The position numbers and the translations under genes were made by a program. From assembly GCF_014048465.1 (NCBI RefSeq), contig NZ_PDLY01000002.1:326285-390284 (forward strand): a DNA stretch of 64,000 nucleotides, read 5' to 3'. This stretch comes from Bombella mellum (GTDB lineage: Bacteria > Pseudomonadota > Alphaproteobacteria > Acetobacterales > Acetobacteraceae). The notes below the pieces were generated by a model. It was not told where the DNA came from and ran no database searches. It saw only the letters and a list, made by a program, of their open reading frames with translations. This document shows, in pieces, positions 50,846 through 59,193 of the stretch (positions are counted from its first letter, which is position 1; each line of letters starts with the position of its first letter).

Positions 50846-51498
50846 TAACCGCTCTTCTCGGTCTGGCCAATGTCACAGCAAAAGCCGCAGACACACAGCT
50901 CTCATGTCGCTTCGAGCATCCAGACCGCATGCGCTACAAAGTAGCCGCAGCACAAGGCCTCTCCGACTTGAGACTCCCATTGGATTATCCAAAATATACA
51001 TTCTGGCTGGAGGAATTTAGCAAAAAAGATAGCGACAGATTCATGAAATGCGAGGAAAGCTTCAAAAACTCCGCCAGATTCCATGCTCTCAACAGGAAGC
51101 TTCAGTCATACCTGATGGAAAACTACAAAGCGTCAATCTCTGGCGTCGGCATTGAAGGAGGCGATTTCCGCAAGGGTGATTTCCTGATGTTCTCATCATG
51201 CCAGCCTCACGCCTGTGTCACCAATGTCCACACCGACATCTTCGACAAGGATGGGAACATGGTCAGCGTGATCCTCTACCAGTATCCATCCGACGCCGAA
51301 GGCGGGGCAGCGGGACAGGCCATCGCCGACGTGCTGAGGGGCAGACATTCCATAAACTACTATCCCCTTGAAGCCTGGGTCTTCATCCGCAGGGGATATG
51401 ACACACCAGGACTGCGCGACTTCATCACAGATGCCGTTCCTTACTTCAGGCGAAACAGTCGCACGACACTCCTTGATATTCACAACATCTCGAACTGA
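50806..51498 (+). CDS. Candidate periplasmic lysozyme inhibitor (Ivy-like), immunity to 49811
   Basis: The 230-residue protein has a Sec signal peptide (cleavage near AKA-AD at residues 27-28) and so is periplasmic. Residues 132-137 read CQPHAC. In Ivy-type lysozyme inhibitors the motif CKPHDC forms the loop that blocks the lysozyme active site, so this match suggests that function. The rest is not clearly alignable by eye, and the protein is longer than E. coli Ivy. AGGAG lies 8 bases before the ATG, inside the toxin gene, which it overlaps by 40 bp. The location of toxin in the cytoplasm and inhibitor in the periplasm fits an immunity protein. Confidence 0.65.
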   Translation: MQHTIHRSKTLLVITALLGLANVTAKAADTQLSCRFEHPDRMRYKVAAAQGLSDLRLPLDYPKYTFWLEEFSKKDSDRFMKCEESFKNSARFHALNRKLQSYLMENYKASISGVGIEGGDFRKGDFLMFSSCQPHACVTNVHTDIFDKDGNMVSVILYQYPSDAEGGAAGQAIADVLRGRHSINYYPLEAWVFIRRGYDTPGLRDFITDAVPYFRRNSRTTLLDIHNISN

Positions 51499-51533
51499 CC
51501 AACCACGAGACCACTGTTGAGCACCACCACAAC

Positions 51534-51590
51534 GGAAGCCGGTCACGCCAACCGAGAAAGATTTTTTTCTCCGGTAGCGTACCGGCTTCC
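51534..51590. terminator. Double stem terminator between immunity gene and virD4
   Basis: The outer stem GGAAGCCGGT/ACCGGCTTCC (51534-51543 with 51581-51590) encloses an inner stem ACCGAGAAA/TTTCTCCGGT with one bulge. The T-rich stretch at 51561-51568 is in the inner loop. It ends two convergent units. Confidence 0.7.
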
Positions 51591-51596
51591 ACCATG

Positions 51597-53429
51597 TCAC
51601 CCTGAAGATTTTCCAAACCTGCTGGCCGCAATCTTTTCCCGGATTTCCGGACGCCTGAAATAGATGGGAACGCCACACCGCAGGGGACTGGCCCCCCGCA
51701 CGACGACAAACGCCTCATCAACACGGGTATTGTTCAGCAGCTCCTCACGACGAATGAGCGGACGGCTCATTTCACTGTAACTGACATTCGTTCCATGAGA
51801 CCTGCTGCCGCCACCCAGCCCCTTGCCGGAGCTGCCCTTGTTGCTGCCGCCTGATGTCGCCACGACGCCATAATTCCCGAACGTCTCTTCCAGCTCCTTG
51901 GCTGTTTCAAGGTCGGAAATGGCCACATACGTGCGGTGCACCGCCGCATCATACCAGGCCCGCTTCCCCTCACGCCCCCACTGTTCTTCAAGCTGGCCGA
52001 CGGACTGGTACAGGAGACGCAGCGTTATGCCGTATTTCCGCCCCGCATCACGGGCTGTCGCCATAATGCGCATGGGCCCAAGGCGGGCCACTTCATCCAG
52101 CAGAAACAGCACGCGGTTTTTGATCCGGCCATCCGCCTCATAAACAGAATTGAGCAACGCCCCTATGATGGTACGGCCAATTTCCGGCGTGTTTTCCAGC
52201 GCACGCAGGGGCAGCTGAACAAAAACATCCATCCCGCCATTCATGATGTCTGACGACCGGAAACTGCTGCCGGATACCAGCTCGGCAAAGGCCGGGTTTG
52301 ACAGCCACGACGTCTTGTCATCCGCACTGCCATACACTCCTGAGAATGTCTCTTCCACAAGACCCATGATAGCCCCTGCTATCTGACGGGCGTAGGTGGA
52401 GACACTGGTCTCATGAATGATCTTCAGAAGGGCCCGCACGTCATCCTGTGGCATGCTGAGGCCACTGCGAAGCGTACGCAGCGTTTTCCGCTCCGCTGGC
52501 AGGTCCGGATCATACAGCATGTGCGCCAGAAGACATGTTATCAGGTTGCGTCCCTGCCGGTCGAAGAAATCGCTGCTGGAATCCTTCTTGCCTCCACCAC
52601 TCTCCCGACATATCCAGGACACGACGTCCTGAATGTTCGTGATGGCCTCCGGGGAATTGATGTCAATCCAGTCAAGAACATTGAAACCTACTCCCCCGCC
52701 GAGGTTCAGCTCATGGACCTGATGGCCGAGCGATTCCCTGAACGGCCTCAGCATCGGCCCCAGTTCCGTACTGGGATCAAGCACGACCACGGACCCGGTC
52801 CAGGTCGTCAGCGTGGTGACCGCCGACGTTGACTTGAAGGACCCCGGCCCGGCGAAAACCAGACTGTGTGTCGAACCACTCTCACATGGATCAATCAGAA
52901 GCGGTGCACGTCCCCCCATCCCCCATGTCTTGGAATCCTTGGGCATGAACGGCAGCCGTGCCCCCCTGTCCTCATCCACACGGTAGGCCTCGCCCACAAC
53001 GACACCACCATATTCAGGAGACGGCCCCGGGAAGAGCATCCGGGCGAATTTCATGGTCATCCATTCCGCATGACCATGATTTCCCGTCACACCCCTGACC
53101 GACGCACGCACGCCACCGCCGGACAGGGAAGACCGCCGAAACAGCTGGGCCATGCTACGGCGGGCAGCGGCGGCGATGATCACGGCCATCACCAGAATGG
53201 CGGCGCAGCCTGCCCCCGCCCCGATCTTCAGCCAGTGCACGACGACCGGATTGTCCCGCCCATAATAGAGGTAGAGCCACCATTGATAGAATGGATAATC
53301 AAACGAGCTGAAAAGTCCCGTCCCTGCAAGGAAGACAAGAGAAGCGACAACCGTCCATCCCACAAACGCCAGCACGATGCCAGCCATGATCCGGACGGTC
53401 ATAGCAGGAGACCAGTTTGCGAAAGCCAT
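51597..53429 (-). CDS. virD4: Type IV secretion coupling protein VirD4
   Basis: VirD4 is the inner-membrane ATPase that selects T4SS substrates. The 610-residue protein has two membrane segments at about 10-35 and 70-90, Walker A in FAGPGSFKSTSAVTTL, DIQNVVSWICRE-like NIQDVVSWICRE, and Walker B in VLFLLDEVARLGPM. The DRQGRNLI and TAS-type motifs of the family follow. The helical all-alpha region lies around 250-340. The last 60 residues are Ser/Gly-rich. It is the last gene of the - strand operon, 14 bp after virB11. Confidence 0.93.
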   Translation of the reverse strand: MAFANWSPAMTVRIMAGIVLAFVGWTVVASLVFLAGTGLFSSFDYPFYQWWLYLYYGRDNPVVVHWLKIGAGAGCAAILVMAVIIAAAARRSMAQLFRRSSLSGGGVRASVRGVTGNHGHAEWMTMKFARMLFPGPSPEYGGVVVGEAYRVDEDRGARLPFMPKDSKTWGMGGRAPLLIDPCESGSTHSLVFAGPGSFKSTSAVTTLTTWTGSVVVLDPSTELGPMLRPFRESLGHQVHELNLGGGVGFNVLDWIDINSPEAITNIQDVVSWICRESGGGKKDSSSDFFDRQGRNLITCLLAHMLYDPDLPAERKTLRTLRSGLSMPQDDVRALLKIIHETSVSTYARQIAGAIMGLVEETFSGVYGSADDKTSWLSNPAFAELVSGSSFRSSDIMNGGMDVFVQLPLRALENTPEIGRTIIGALLNSVYEADGRIKNRVLFLLDEVARLGPMRIMATARDAGRKYGITLRLLYQSVGQLEEQWGREGKRAWYDAAVHRTYVAISDLETAKELEETFGNYGVVATSGGSNKGSSGKGLGGGSRSHGTNVSYSEMSRPLIRREELLNNTRVDEAFVVVRGASPLRCGVPIYFRRPEIREKIAASRFGKSSG

Positions 53430-53443
53430 GCCCTATCCCCCCT

Positions 53444-54490
53444 TCAGTACCGTGTCAGCAGATCGGCCACGGTCTCTTTGTTGCGGCGTGCATCAGCAGC
53501 GAGCCAGACCTCCCCGATGGAATAGACCTCACCCGTCGTTTCAAATGGCACGATCACATCAATGGCCGAGGACAGCATGTCCACGAGAGTCTTGTCCTCA
53601 AGAGCTGCACCCTGCGGCGACCCCTTGATGAGTGAAAACAGCTTCTTGAAGGCCTGAACCGGATTGGCCCCGTGAATGGTGGAGATGGAGCCCGGATGAC
53701 CGGAAACGACCTCATTGAGGTATGTCCAGGCTGCATCATCACGCATCTCGCCCAGCAGGATACGGTCTGGCCTCATGCGGAGGCTGGCATGCAGGAGATC
53801 TTCCGCACTGACGGAATTGATGCCCGTGCCCGATTTTGAATAGAGCAGCCGCACATGGTTCGGATGCGGAATGATGAGTTCCGGTGTATCCTCAATCGTG
53901 ATCGGCCGTTCATGAAGAGGTATTGCCGAAATGAGCGTCCTGCTCATCGTGGTCTTGCCAGAGCCCGTGGCCCCACACAGCAGCATGGTCAGGCGGTTGC
54001 GTACACAGGCCGCCAGAAAGGCCTCAATATCTCCACTGTCATAATAGCCCAGAACTTCCTCATGCCGTTTTTCTTCGGCTTCCGTCCTGTTCTGCCAGCG
54101 GTTCCACCGTGAGATGTCATACCGTTTCGTCACTGAAGCGAGTTCGGCCACCCTGTTGCTCGGCCGGCGGATGGTCAGGCTGACCGTCCTGGCCGGTACC
54201 GATGGAGGCAGACATATCTGAAGGCGTTCACCACCGGGCAGTTCCGTCGAACATAACGGGTGCCGCTCCCCCACATCCTGTTTACGCAGGGCCCCGGCCA
54301 GAATGGCAATGTCTTCCAGGTCCTCATATGAGAGTGGAATCTCGTACTGGGTGAACGTGCCCTTCTGGCGGACGAACACCTCACCCGGCCGGTTGATGCA
54401 GATCTCCTCCGTTGCCGGGTCCTCGAGCCATACCGCCAGTGGCTTCATCAGCCAGCGGAGCTGGACTGCCGCCTCACTGACCATAACCAC
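53444..54490 (-). CDS. virB11: T4SS ATPase VirB11
   Basis: The hexameric ATPase of 348 residues has the N-terminal domain WLEDPATEEICINRPGEVFV, Walker A in LLCGATGSGKTTMSRTL, the Asp box IEDTPELIIPH, Walker B ILLGEMRDDAAWTYL and the His box SGHPGSISTIHGANP. It overlaps virB10 by 17 bp. Confidence 0.96.
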   Translation of the reverse strand: MVMVSEAAVQLRWLMKPLAVWLEDPATEEICINRPGEVFVRQKGTFTQYEIPLSYEDLEDIAILAGALRKQDVGERHPLCSTELPGGERLQICLPPSVPARTVSLTIRRPSNRVAELASVTKRYDISRWNRWQNRTEAEEKRHEEVLGYYDSGDIEAFLAACVRNRLTMLLCGATGSGKTTMSRTLISAIPLHERPITIEDTPELIIPHPNHVRLLYSKSGTGINSVSAEDLLHASLRMRPDRILLGEMRDDAAWTYLNEVVSGHPGSISTIHGANPVQAFKKLFSLIKGSPQGAALEDKTLVDMLSSAIDVIVPFETTGEVYSIGEVWLAADARRNKETVADLLTRY

Positions 54491-55643
54491 CTACCGTTGT
54501 CCGCAGCTCGTAAATTCCCGAGAAATCCAGATCACGCGCCACAAAGATCGCCACGGTCTTGCCCTGAGACTTCTCACCCGTGGGCTGGATATTGAGACCG
54601 GCCTGGAGTGCGGAGTTCGCAACCGTCTGTCCGTTCGACTGGAACGAATTGAAATAGGAGCCGCCGTTGCTGCCAGAGGCACCAATGCGTGACGCCGCCT
54701 CCACGCCGACATCAAGCGCACCCTGAATCACGCTGAGGAGAATGGCACTGCCGAAACGCTTCCACCAGTGATTGTTCACCGTCACGCCGACACCACTCTG
54801 TCCGAGTTCATCCGTAGCCGGAGAATCAAGCTCGATGACGCTGTGTTCAGGTGTTTCGGCACGATCCCACACGACGAAAACCCGATCCTCACCCTGCAAC
54901 AGGCCATGCTGCATTTCGCCTGTCACAAGAGTTCCCTTGTCGAGCAACACGACATTGCCTGTCGTGCTGCGGATATCCATCGGGACCACGCATTTCGTGT
55001 AGCCTGCCAGCTGGGTGTTCAGGCGGGTCTGCAGAATGCAGGGAATGATCGTCCCCTTCGTGATGAGAAAATCCGGATGCGGAAGCATGTGCGCCTGCGA
55101 ACCTGCAAGCAGGGTCGGCTTCAAATTGGCGGCCAGAGGGCTACTCCCGGTTCCACCAGCCTGCTGCTGGAACTGTCCCCCTGAAGCCGGTACCTGCTGC
55201 CCACCCGCAGCCGACGAAGCAGCGGCAGGTGCGGCAGGCGCAGAAGCTGCCCCTCCCGCTTCGCCTGAGGCCGCAAAAATCGGACTTTCAGCCGGGTTCA
55301 TTTCATGGCGGGTCGAGCGGGGAGCTACCAGAGGCATCCGCTGCAGCTGAGGCTGAACGGGCATGGGCACGGGCGCAGGTGCTGGCGGCGGTGGCGGGGC
55401 TGGTGGAGCACTGCGCAGGTGGTACCCGGTCGACACCGTGGCCCGCTGGACAGCCACCTGCTCGGTCTTCTTCGGTCCGTCACCGGCCCGCAGCCAGACA
55501 AAACCCAGCATGATCACCGCAACCAGGGCGGCGATACCCACCTTCTGCCACGACGTCAGTTCCCGACGGGTCTCGTCGGAAACCATGGAGCCGCCCTGAT
55601 TGATGGATTCAGGGCTGTCATGATTGTCCTGCCTGTCGCTCAT
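54474..55643 (-). CDS. virB10: T4SS core complex protein VirB10
   Basis: VirB10 spans both membranes. The 389-residue protein has a cytoplasmic N-terminus, one helix at about 33-50 (WQKVGIAALVAVIMLGFVWL), a Pro-rich periplasmic part (SAPPAPPPPPAPAP), and the C-terminal TrbI-like domain with LITKGTIIPCILQTRLNTQLAGYTKCVV, VLLDKGTLVTGEM and FVARDLDFSGIYEL. Confidence 0.95.
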   Translation of the reverse strand: MSDRQDNHDSPESINQGGSMVSDETRRELTSWQKVGIAALVAVIMLGFVWLRAGDGPKKTEQVAVQRATVSTGYHLRSAPPAPPPPPAPAPVPMPVQPQLQRMPLVAPRSTRHEMNPAESPIFAASGEAGGAASAPAAPAAASSAAGGQQVPASGGQFQQQAGGTGSSPLAANLKPTLLAGSQAHMLPHPDFLITKGTIIPCILQTRLNTQLAGYTKCVVPMDIRSTTGNVVLLDKGTLVTGEMQHGLLQGEDRVFVVWDRAETPEHSVIELDSPATDELGQSGVGVTVNNHWWKRFGSAILLSVIQGALDVGVEAASRIGASGSNGGSYFNSFQSNGQTVANSALQAGLNIQPTGEKSQGKTVAIFVARDLDFSGIYELRTTVGGYGQ

Positions 55644-56557
55644 TGTGCCCCCTCCTTCAGCACCCGCCTGACATTCGGGCTGATCGTGTTTGTTCCAGGA
55701 TTATGACCAACAGGGTCGAACGCCCTGTTGAAAAGGCACAGGACGGTATTGCCATCACGCAGACGCCACCGGGGCGCAACATGATCCGCAATGACCAGAG
55801 TGCCCCAGCCCGCCGGATCATTCTTCACACTGTAATTTGCCGTGGATTCATGCCCGTCAGGACCAATGAAGAAGATGGATGGCAGCCGGACATTGCCGGG
55901 AAAATGGAACACCGTGACATTGCCATTGTCCCACATCTCGAATGGAAGCAGGGAGCGGTCACCCTGCCCCACATACTTCCAGTTCTTTATGCCAAAGTTG
56001 GGGTCTCTGGTTTCACGCTCCATCCGCTCATGCGCCAGCTGCATCTCGAGCTGACGGGTACGGGCTTCGACCTCTTCCTGCTCCCTCTTCTCACGGGCGG
56101 CGACCTCGGCCCGGCGTGCGGCGGCCGCATCCCCCGGATAAGTGAACTGGACGCTGTAATAGATGCCATCCGTCGAATTGGCGAGTGTTTCGGCCGGGAC
56201 GGTGGCCACCTCAAAAACATAACGACGGGAGCGGCCCTGATCATTGCGTGTCAGGACAATGACCGGCTGGAGGCTCAGCCCGTTTGTCGCCTTGAAGAAC
56301 AGGTAGCTGCCGGCCGGAGCCGCCTTCAGATGGATGCTGTCACTGACGGCAACCCGGTCAACGGTCTCATGCGCCCCAAAGCCGACGACCAGCGTCGCAC
56401 CGACCGACGTCGAAAGATGCACCACCTGATCCGGGACATACGGCACGTACCGCATTCTGGTATCATGACGGCTGGGCAGCGGGTCCTGCTCCGCATGGGC
56501 CGGGACGACAGACAGGCCAGCCACAAGACCCAGAACAACAACAGCAAGACTCTTCAT
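55640..56557 (-). CDS. virB9: T4SS outer-membrane complex protein VirB9
   Basis: The 305-residue exported protein has a signal peptide (SLAVVVLGLVAGLSVVPAHA), an N-terminal domain with RMRYVPYVPDQVVHLSTSVGATLVV and a C-terminal CagX-type domain with DRSLLPFEMWDNGNVTVFHFPGN and PSIFFIGPDGHESTANYSVKND. A central region (about 165-200) is charged and helical. It overlaps virB8 and virB10 by 4 bp each. Confidence 0.95.
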   Translation of the reverse strand: MKSLAVVVLGLVAGLSVVPAHAEQDPLPSRHDTRMRYVPYVPDQVVHLSTSVGATLVVGFGAHETVDRVAVSDSIHLKAAPAGSYLFFKATNGLSLQPVIVLTRNDQGRSRRYVFEVATVPAETLANSTDGIYYSVQFTYPGDAAAARRAEVAAREKREQEEVEARTRQLEMQLAHERMERETRDPNFGIKNWKYVGQGDRSLLPFEMWDNGNVTVFHFPGNVRLPSIFFIGPDGHESTANYSVKNDPAGWGTLVIADHVAPRWRLRDGNTVLCLFNRAFDPVGHNPGTNTISPNVRRVLKEGAQ

Positions 56558-57246
56558 TGTACGCCATCCTCTGACGACTGATAGGACGAGATGATCACAC
56601 CACCCGGGTTGCTCAGGCGGGCCTTGGGGGGGATGTCCTGCACCTTCATGATCTGCACCGTCGCGATCCAGGTCGTTTCCACCGGTTTGGCACCCTCCAT
56701 CGACACCCGCCGCCGGAAACGCACCTGAATGACGTTTCCGCCAATCGGTGCCATCGACAGCTCCTCGACATCAATCTGGCCCCTCTGCCCCACCGTGACC
56801 TGGGGGCTTCTCGGGTTGGGGAAATTGAACCAGTTCTGGTAGGCATCCCGCACCGCATCCGTGCTCATGAGCGATACGGTGTCATAGGCATACTGGGCGG
56901 TCGCATAGGTGTATCCTTCACGGAGCCGCACGTACTGCCAGACGGCAGCATTGACGACCGCATCATCCATGGTCTTCGGCAGGCGTGACATGGAGATCTC
57001 GCTGTCCACGGTACCATCCGGGCGGACCCAGAGCGGCATCGGAACAAGCTTCTCCAGCGGGAAAAGAGCCACCACGGACCAGACCAGACCAAGATTGGCC
57101 AGCATCGAGAGTGTCAGGCCGACAACAAGAAACTTGTTGATGCGGGTGACGGCCCGTGCACGTGCCTCCTGAAACGTCTCGACCTTTTCATAATATTCGG
57201 CGAGCCTCTCTTTCGGGACGGGCGGAACAAACAGGTCCTTGCTCAT
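56554..57246 (-). CDS. virB8: T4SS inner-membrane protein VirB8
   Basis: The 230-residue bitopic protein has a cytoplasmic N-terminus, a helix at about 40-62 (LVVGLTLSMLANLGLVWSVVAL), and the NTF2-like periplasmic domain with YVRLREGYTYATAQYAYDTVSLMS and VQVRFRR-like VIQVRFRRRVS. The ATG at 57246-57244 overlaps the virB7 stop (TGATG). Confidence 0.94.
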   Translation of the reverse strand: MSKDLFVPPVPKERLAEYYEKVETFQEARARAVTRINKFLVVGLTLSMLANLGLVWSVVALFPLEKLVPMPLWVRPDGTVDSEISMSRLPKTMDDAVVNAAVWQYVRLREGYTYATAQYAYDTVSLMSTDAVRDAYQNWFNFPNPRSPQVTVGQRGQIDVEELSMAPIGGNVIQVRFRRRVSMEGAKPVETTWIATVQIMKVQDIPPKARLSNPGGVIISSYQSSEDGVQ

Positions 57247-57413
57247 CAGCGGCTCACCTTTTCCTGTTTCGTCAGATCTGCCGGCTGTGCTTTCCAATGT
57301 CCCGTATTGAGCTGGAAAACGGGCCCCTTACATTTCGAAACCGGATCATGTCCGCTGCAGGCCGCCAGAGCCAGCAGCATGAAAACGACAGACCCTGTTC
57401 TGATGTTCAACAT
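57246..57413 (-). CDS. virB7: T4SS lipoprotein VirB7 (55 residues)
   Basis: The small gene starts at ATG 57413. It encodes a lipoprotein signal MLNIRTGSVVFMLLALAAC, so the mature Cys is residue 19, then CKGPVFQLNTGHW, which resembles the VirB7/TrwH motif that binds VirB9. Two further features fit: position between virB6 and virB8, and a stop overlapping the virB8 start. Mature length of 37 residues is typical, without the extra N0 domain seen in Xanthomonas VirB7. Confidence 0.88.
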   Translation of the reverse strand: MLNIRTGSVVFMLLALAACSGHDPVSKCKGPVFQLNTGHWKAQPADLTKQEKVSR

Positions 57414-57454
57414 CAGGATAACTCCCTTCCCGATCTACAAGTATCCAGTTTTCT

Positions 57455-58375
57455 TTACTTAAACATCCTGCGGGCAATATTGTTCGCCGTCCTGCTTCCT
57501 GAAGACGGACCTCCAACAACACTGCTCATTGCTGACCCAGCCGACCTGACTTCTATCCCACCACCGATGATGGCGGCGACGGCAGGAAGAAGATTGACGA
57601 TGGCAGCGCAGATCGTCACGAAAATCGTCGCATTGAACATGGCTCCGATCGCAACCGCTCCCAGTCCCTGACTGAGGAACTCGTCCAGAGCGATCTTGTA
57701 GAGGTAAGCGTTGATGCCATCCGCAAAGACCTTCACGGAGATGTCCACCATGGCCGACAGGAGAATCAGGCCGACCATCTGCCCGATCCATTTTTCCGCA
57801 AAACCACGCGTTGCCTCGAAAAGGAAACCAGCAATCACGAACGGTCCGATGGTCAACACGACATCCATCACCACCTGTGCGCAGAGATAGATGGTGAAGA
57901 CCTCACCGAGCATGAGACCATTGCAGGTATCAATTATGGCCAGCCTCTGATGGTCGGAAACCTGCCAGATGGAGAGAAGGGCCTTGATCGCAGCCGAAGT
58001 TCCCGAGAGTTTGGCCATGATGTCATCCAGCAGCTCCGGGGTGCTCAGGGCCTGACCGGACGTGATGGTGGAAGCAATCCAGTTTGGCAGTCCATTACGG
58101 AAGAACTGGACGACGTAAGTGTTGTACACACCGGCCTCCAGGATGAAGGCCGACACGAGGGCGACACGAATGATCCGCGTGATGCCACGCCGCACGTCTA
58201 TGTCCCCTCGCATGACAAGAATGCCCGTCACGATCACCCACAGGACAATCAACGCACTGAAAGGTGCAGCAAGTGCCCCCAGCATGTTGCTGACGAGCGA
58301 ATTCATCCTGTTGTCGAAATCCACCACGATCTGATCACTGACAGCTTCAAAAACGTCTCTTGCGTATATCCTCAT
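57455..58375 (-). CDS. virB6: T4SS polytopic inner-membrane protein VirB6
   Basis: The 306-residue protein has about five to seven membrane helices, including ALAAPFSALIVLWVIVTGILVM, FTIYLCAQVVMDVVLTIGPFVIAGFLFE, and IFVTICAAIVNLLPAVAAIIGGG. The conserved TrbL/VirB6 pattern TRGFAEKWIGQMVG, with its central Trp, is present. Gene order confirms the call. Confidence 0.92.
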   Translation of the reverse strand: MRIYARDVFEAVSDQIVVDFDNRMNSLVSNMLGALAAPFSALIVLWVIVTGILVMRGDIDVRRGITRIIRVALVSAFILEAGVYNTYVVQFFRNGLPNWIASTITSGQALSTPELLDDIMAKLSGTSAAIKALLSIWQVSDHQRLAIIDTCNGLMLGEVFTIYLCAQVVMDVVLTIGPFVIAGFLFEATRGFAEKWIGQMVGLILLSAMVDISVKVFADGINAYLYKIALDEFLSQGLGAVAIGAMFNATIFVTICAAIVNLLPAVAAIIGGGIEVRSAGSAMSSVVGGPSSGSRTANNIARRMFK

Positions 58376-58479
58376 CGACCATTCACTCCCCCGACGCCCC
58401 CAGACGAAACCTTCTCACCGTCCGGCCCCATCGCCCCCTTAGCCCAGGCACACCCTGCCTGCGCCATATGCGGCATCAT
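58372..58479 (-). CDS. Possible 35-residue ORF between virB5 and virB6
   Basis: From ATG 58479 a 35-codon frame ends in TGA overlapping the virB6 ATG. AAGGA lies 2 to 6 bases upstream. The peptide (MMPHMAQAGCAWAKGAMGPDG...) is Gly/Ala-rich and lacks a typical lipobox; a role as an entry-exclusion lipoprotein is not supported. It may only couple translation to virB6. Confidence 0.35.
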   Translation of the reverse strand: MMPHMAQAGCAWAKGAMGPDGEKVSSGGVGGVNGR

Positions 58480-58496
58480 GTTCCTTTCCCTGGTGG

Positions 58497-59183
58497 TTAG
58501 TTCCCCCTCTTCCACCAGTCGGCCGCCTTGAGCTCATCGGCACGCCCCTCCAGCCTCTCCTGCATCTGCTGATTTGCCATCTGCGCCTGGGACAGCGTCT
58601 GCAGGTTCTGCGCCTCCGCCATCTGCGCCTGAACGGCCTGAGATTCGACGGCAATCCGCCCATTTATGGCCGCAACTTGTGTGATATCTGTGGCGCCACG
58701 CAATGTCTCCTGCATCTCATTCAGGCTGTTCAGCCGCTCGTCGAGTGACGTCAGGTTCTGCATCGCAAGCCCCCGAATATTGGCAAGAGACGCTGTCCCC
58801 TGCCGCAGAAACTGGCTGATCGGGTCCTTGTCCTGATCTGACACCACATAGCGATTCAGACCTGCAAAATGCTGGGCATACTGACTCAGCTTGCCGGTAT
58901 CCGCAGTAATCTGATCAACAATCTCCTCAGCACTCGGGAGCGGATGCTGCAGGATTCGCCGCTTGAAATCGCTGAGCATGCCATTGAACACATCCGGCAC
59001 ATTTTTGAACATGTTATACTGCTGGGTCAGCTGAAAAACCTCCCTGGCCGTATTGGCGATACTCTGTGTAATACTGCCATTATCCATCACCATGATCTGT
59101 GCTCTTGCAGGACGCACGCTGACGGTCAGAACCATGACCGTGGCCAGCATGACCGCAGCCAGACTGACAATCTTTCCCACCAC
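58497..59183 (-). CDS. virB5: T4SS pilus tip protein VirB5
   Basis: The 228-residue exported protein has a signal peptide (VSLAAVMLATVMVLTVSVRPARA) followed by a helical protein: IMVMDNGSITQSIANTAREVFQLTQQYNMF, and a long C-terminal helix with QVAAINGRIAVESQAVQAQMAEAQNL. This is the VirB5/TraC pattern, which places it at the pilus tip. It follows virB4 by 10 bp. Confidence 0.9.
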   Translation of the reverse strand: MVGKIVSLAAVMLATVMVLTVSVRPARAQIMVMDNGSITQSIANTAREVFQLTQQYNMFKNVPDVFNGMLSDFKRRILQHPLPSAEEIVDQITADTGKLSQYAQHFAGLNRYVVSDQDKDPISQFLRQGTASLANIRGLAMQNLTSLDERLNSLNEMQETLRGATDITQVAAINGRIAVESQAVQAQMAEAQNLQTLSQAQMANQQMQERLEGRADELKAADWWKRGN

Positions 59184-59193
59184 CTTATTCTCC

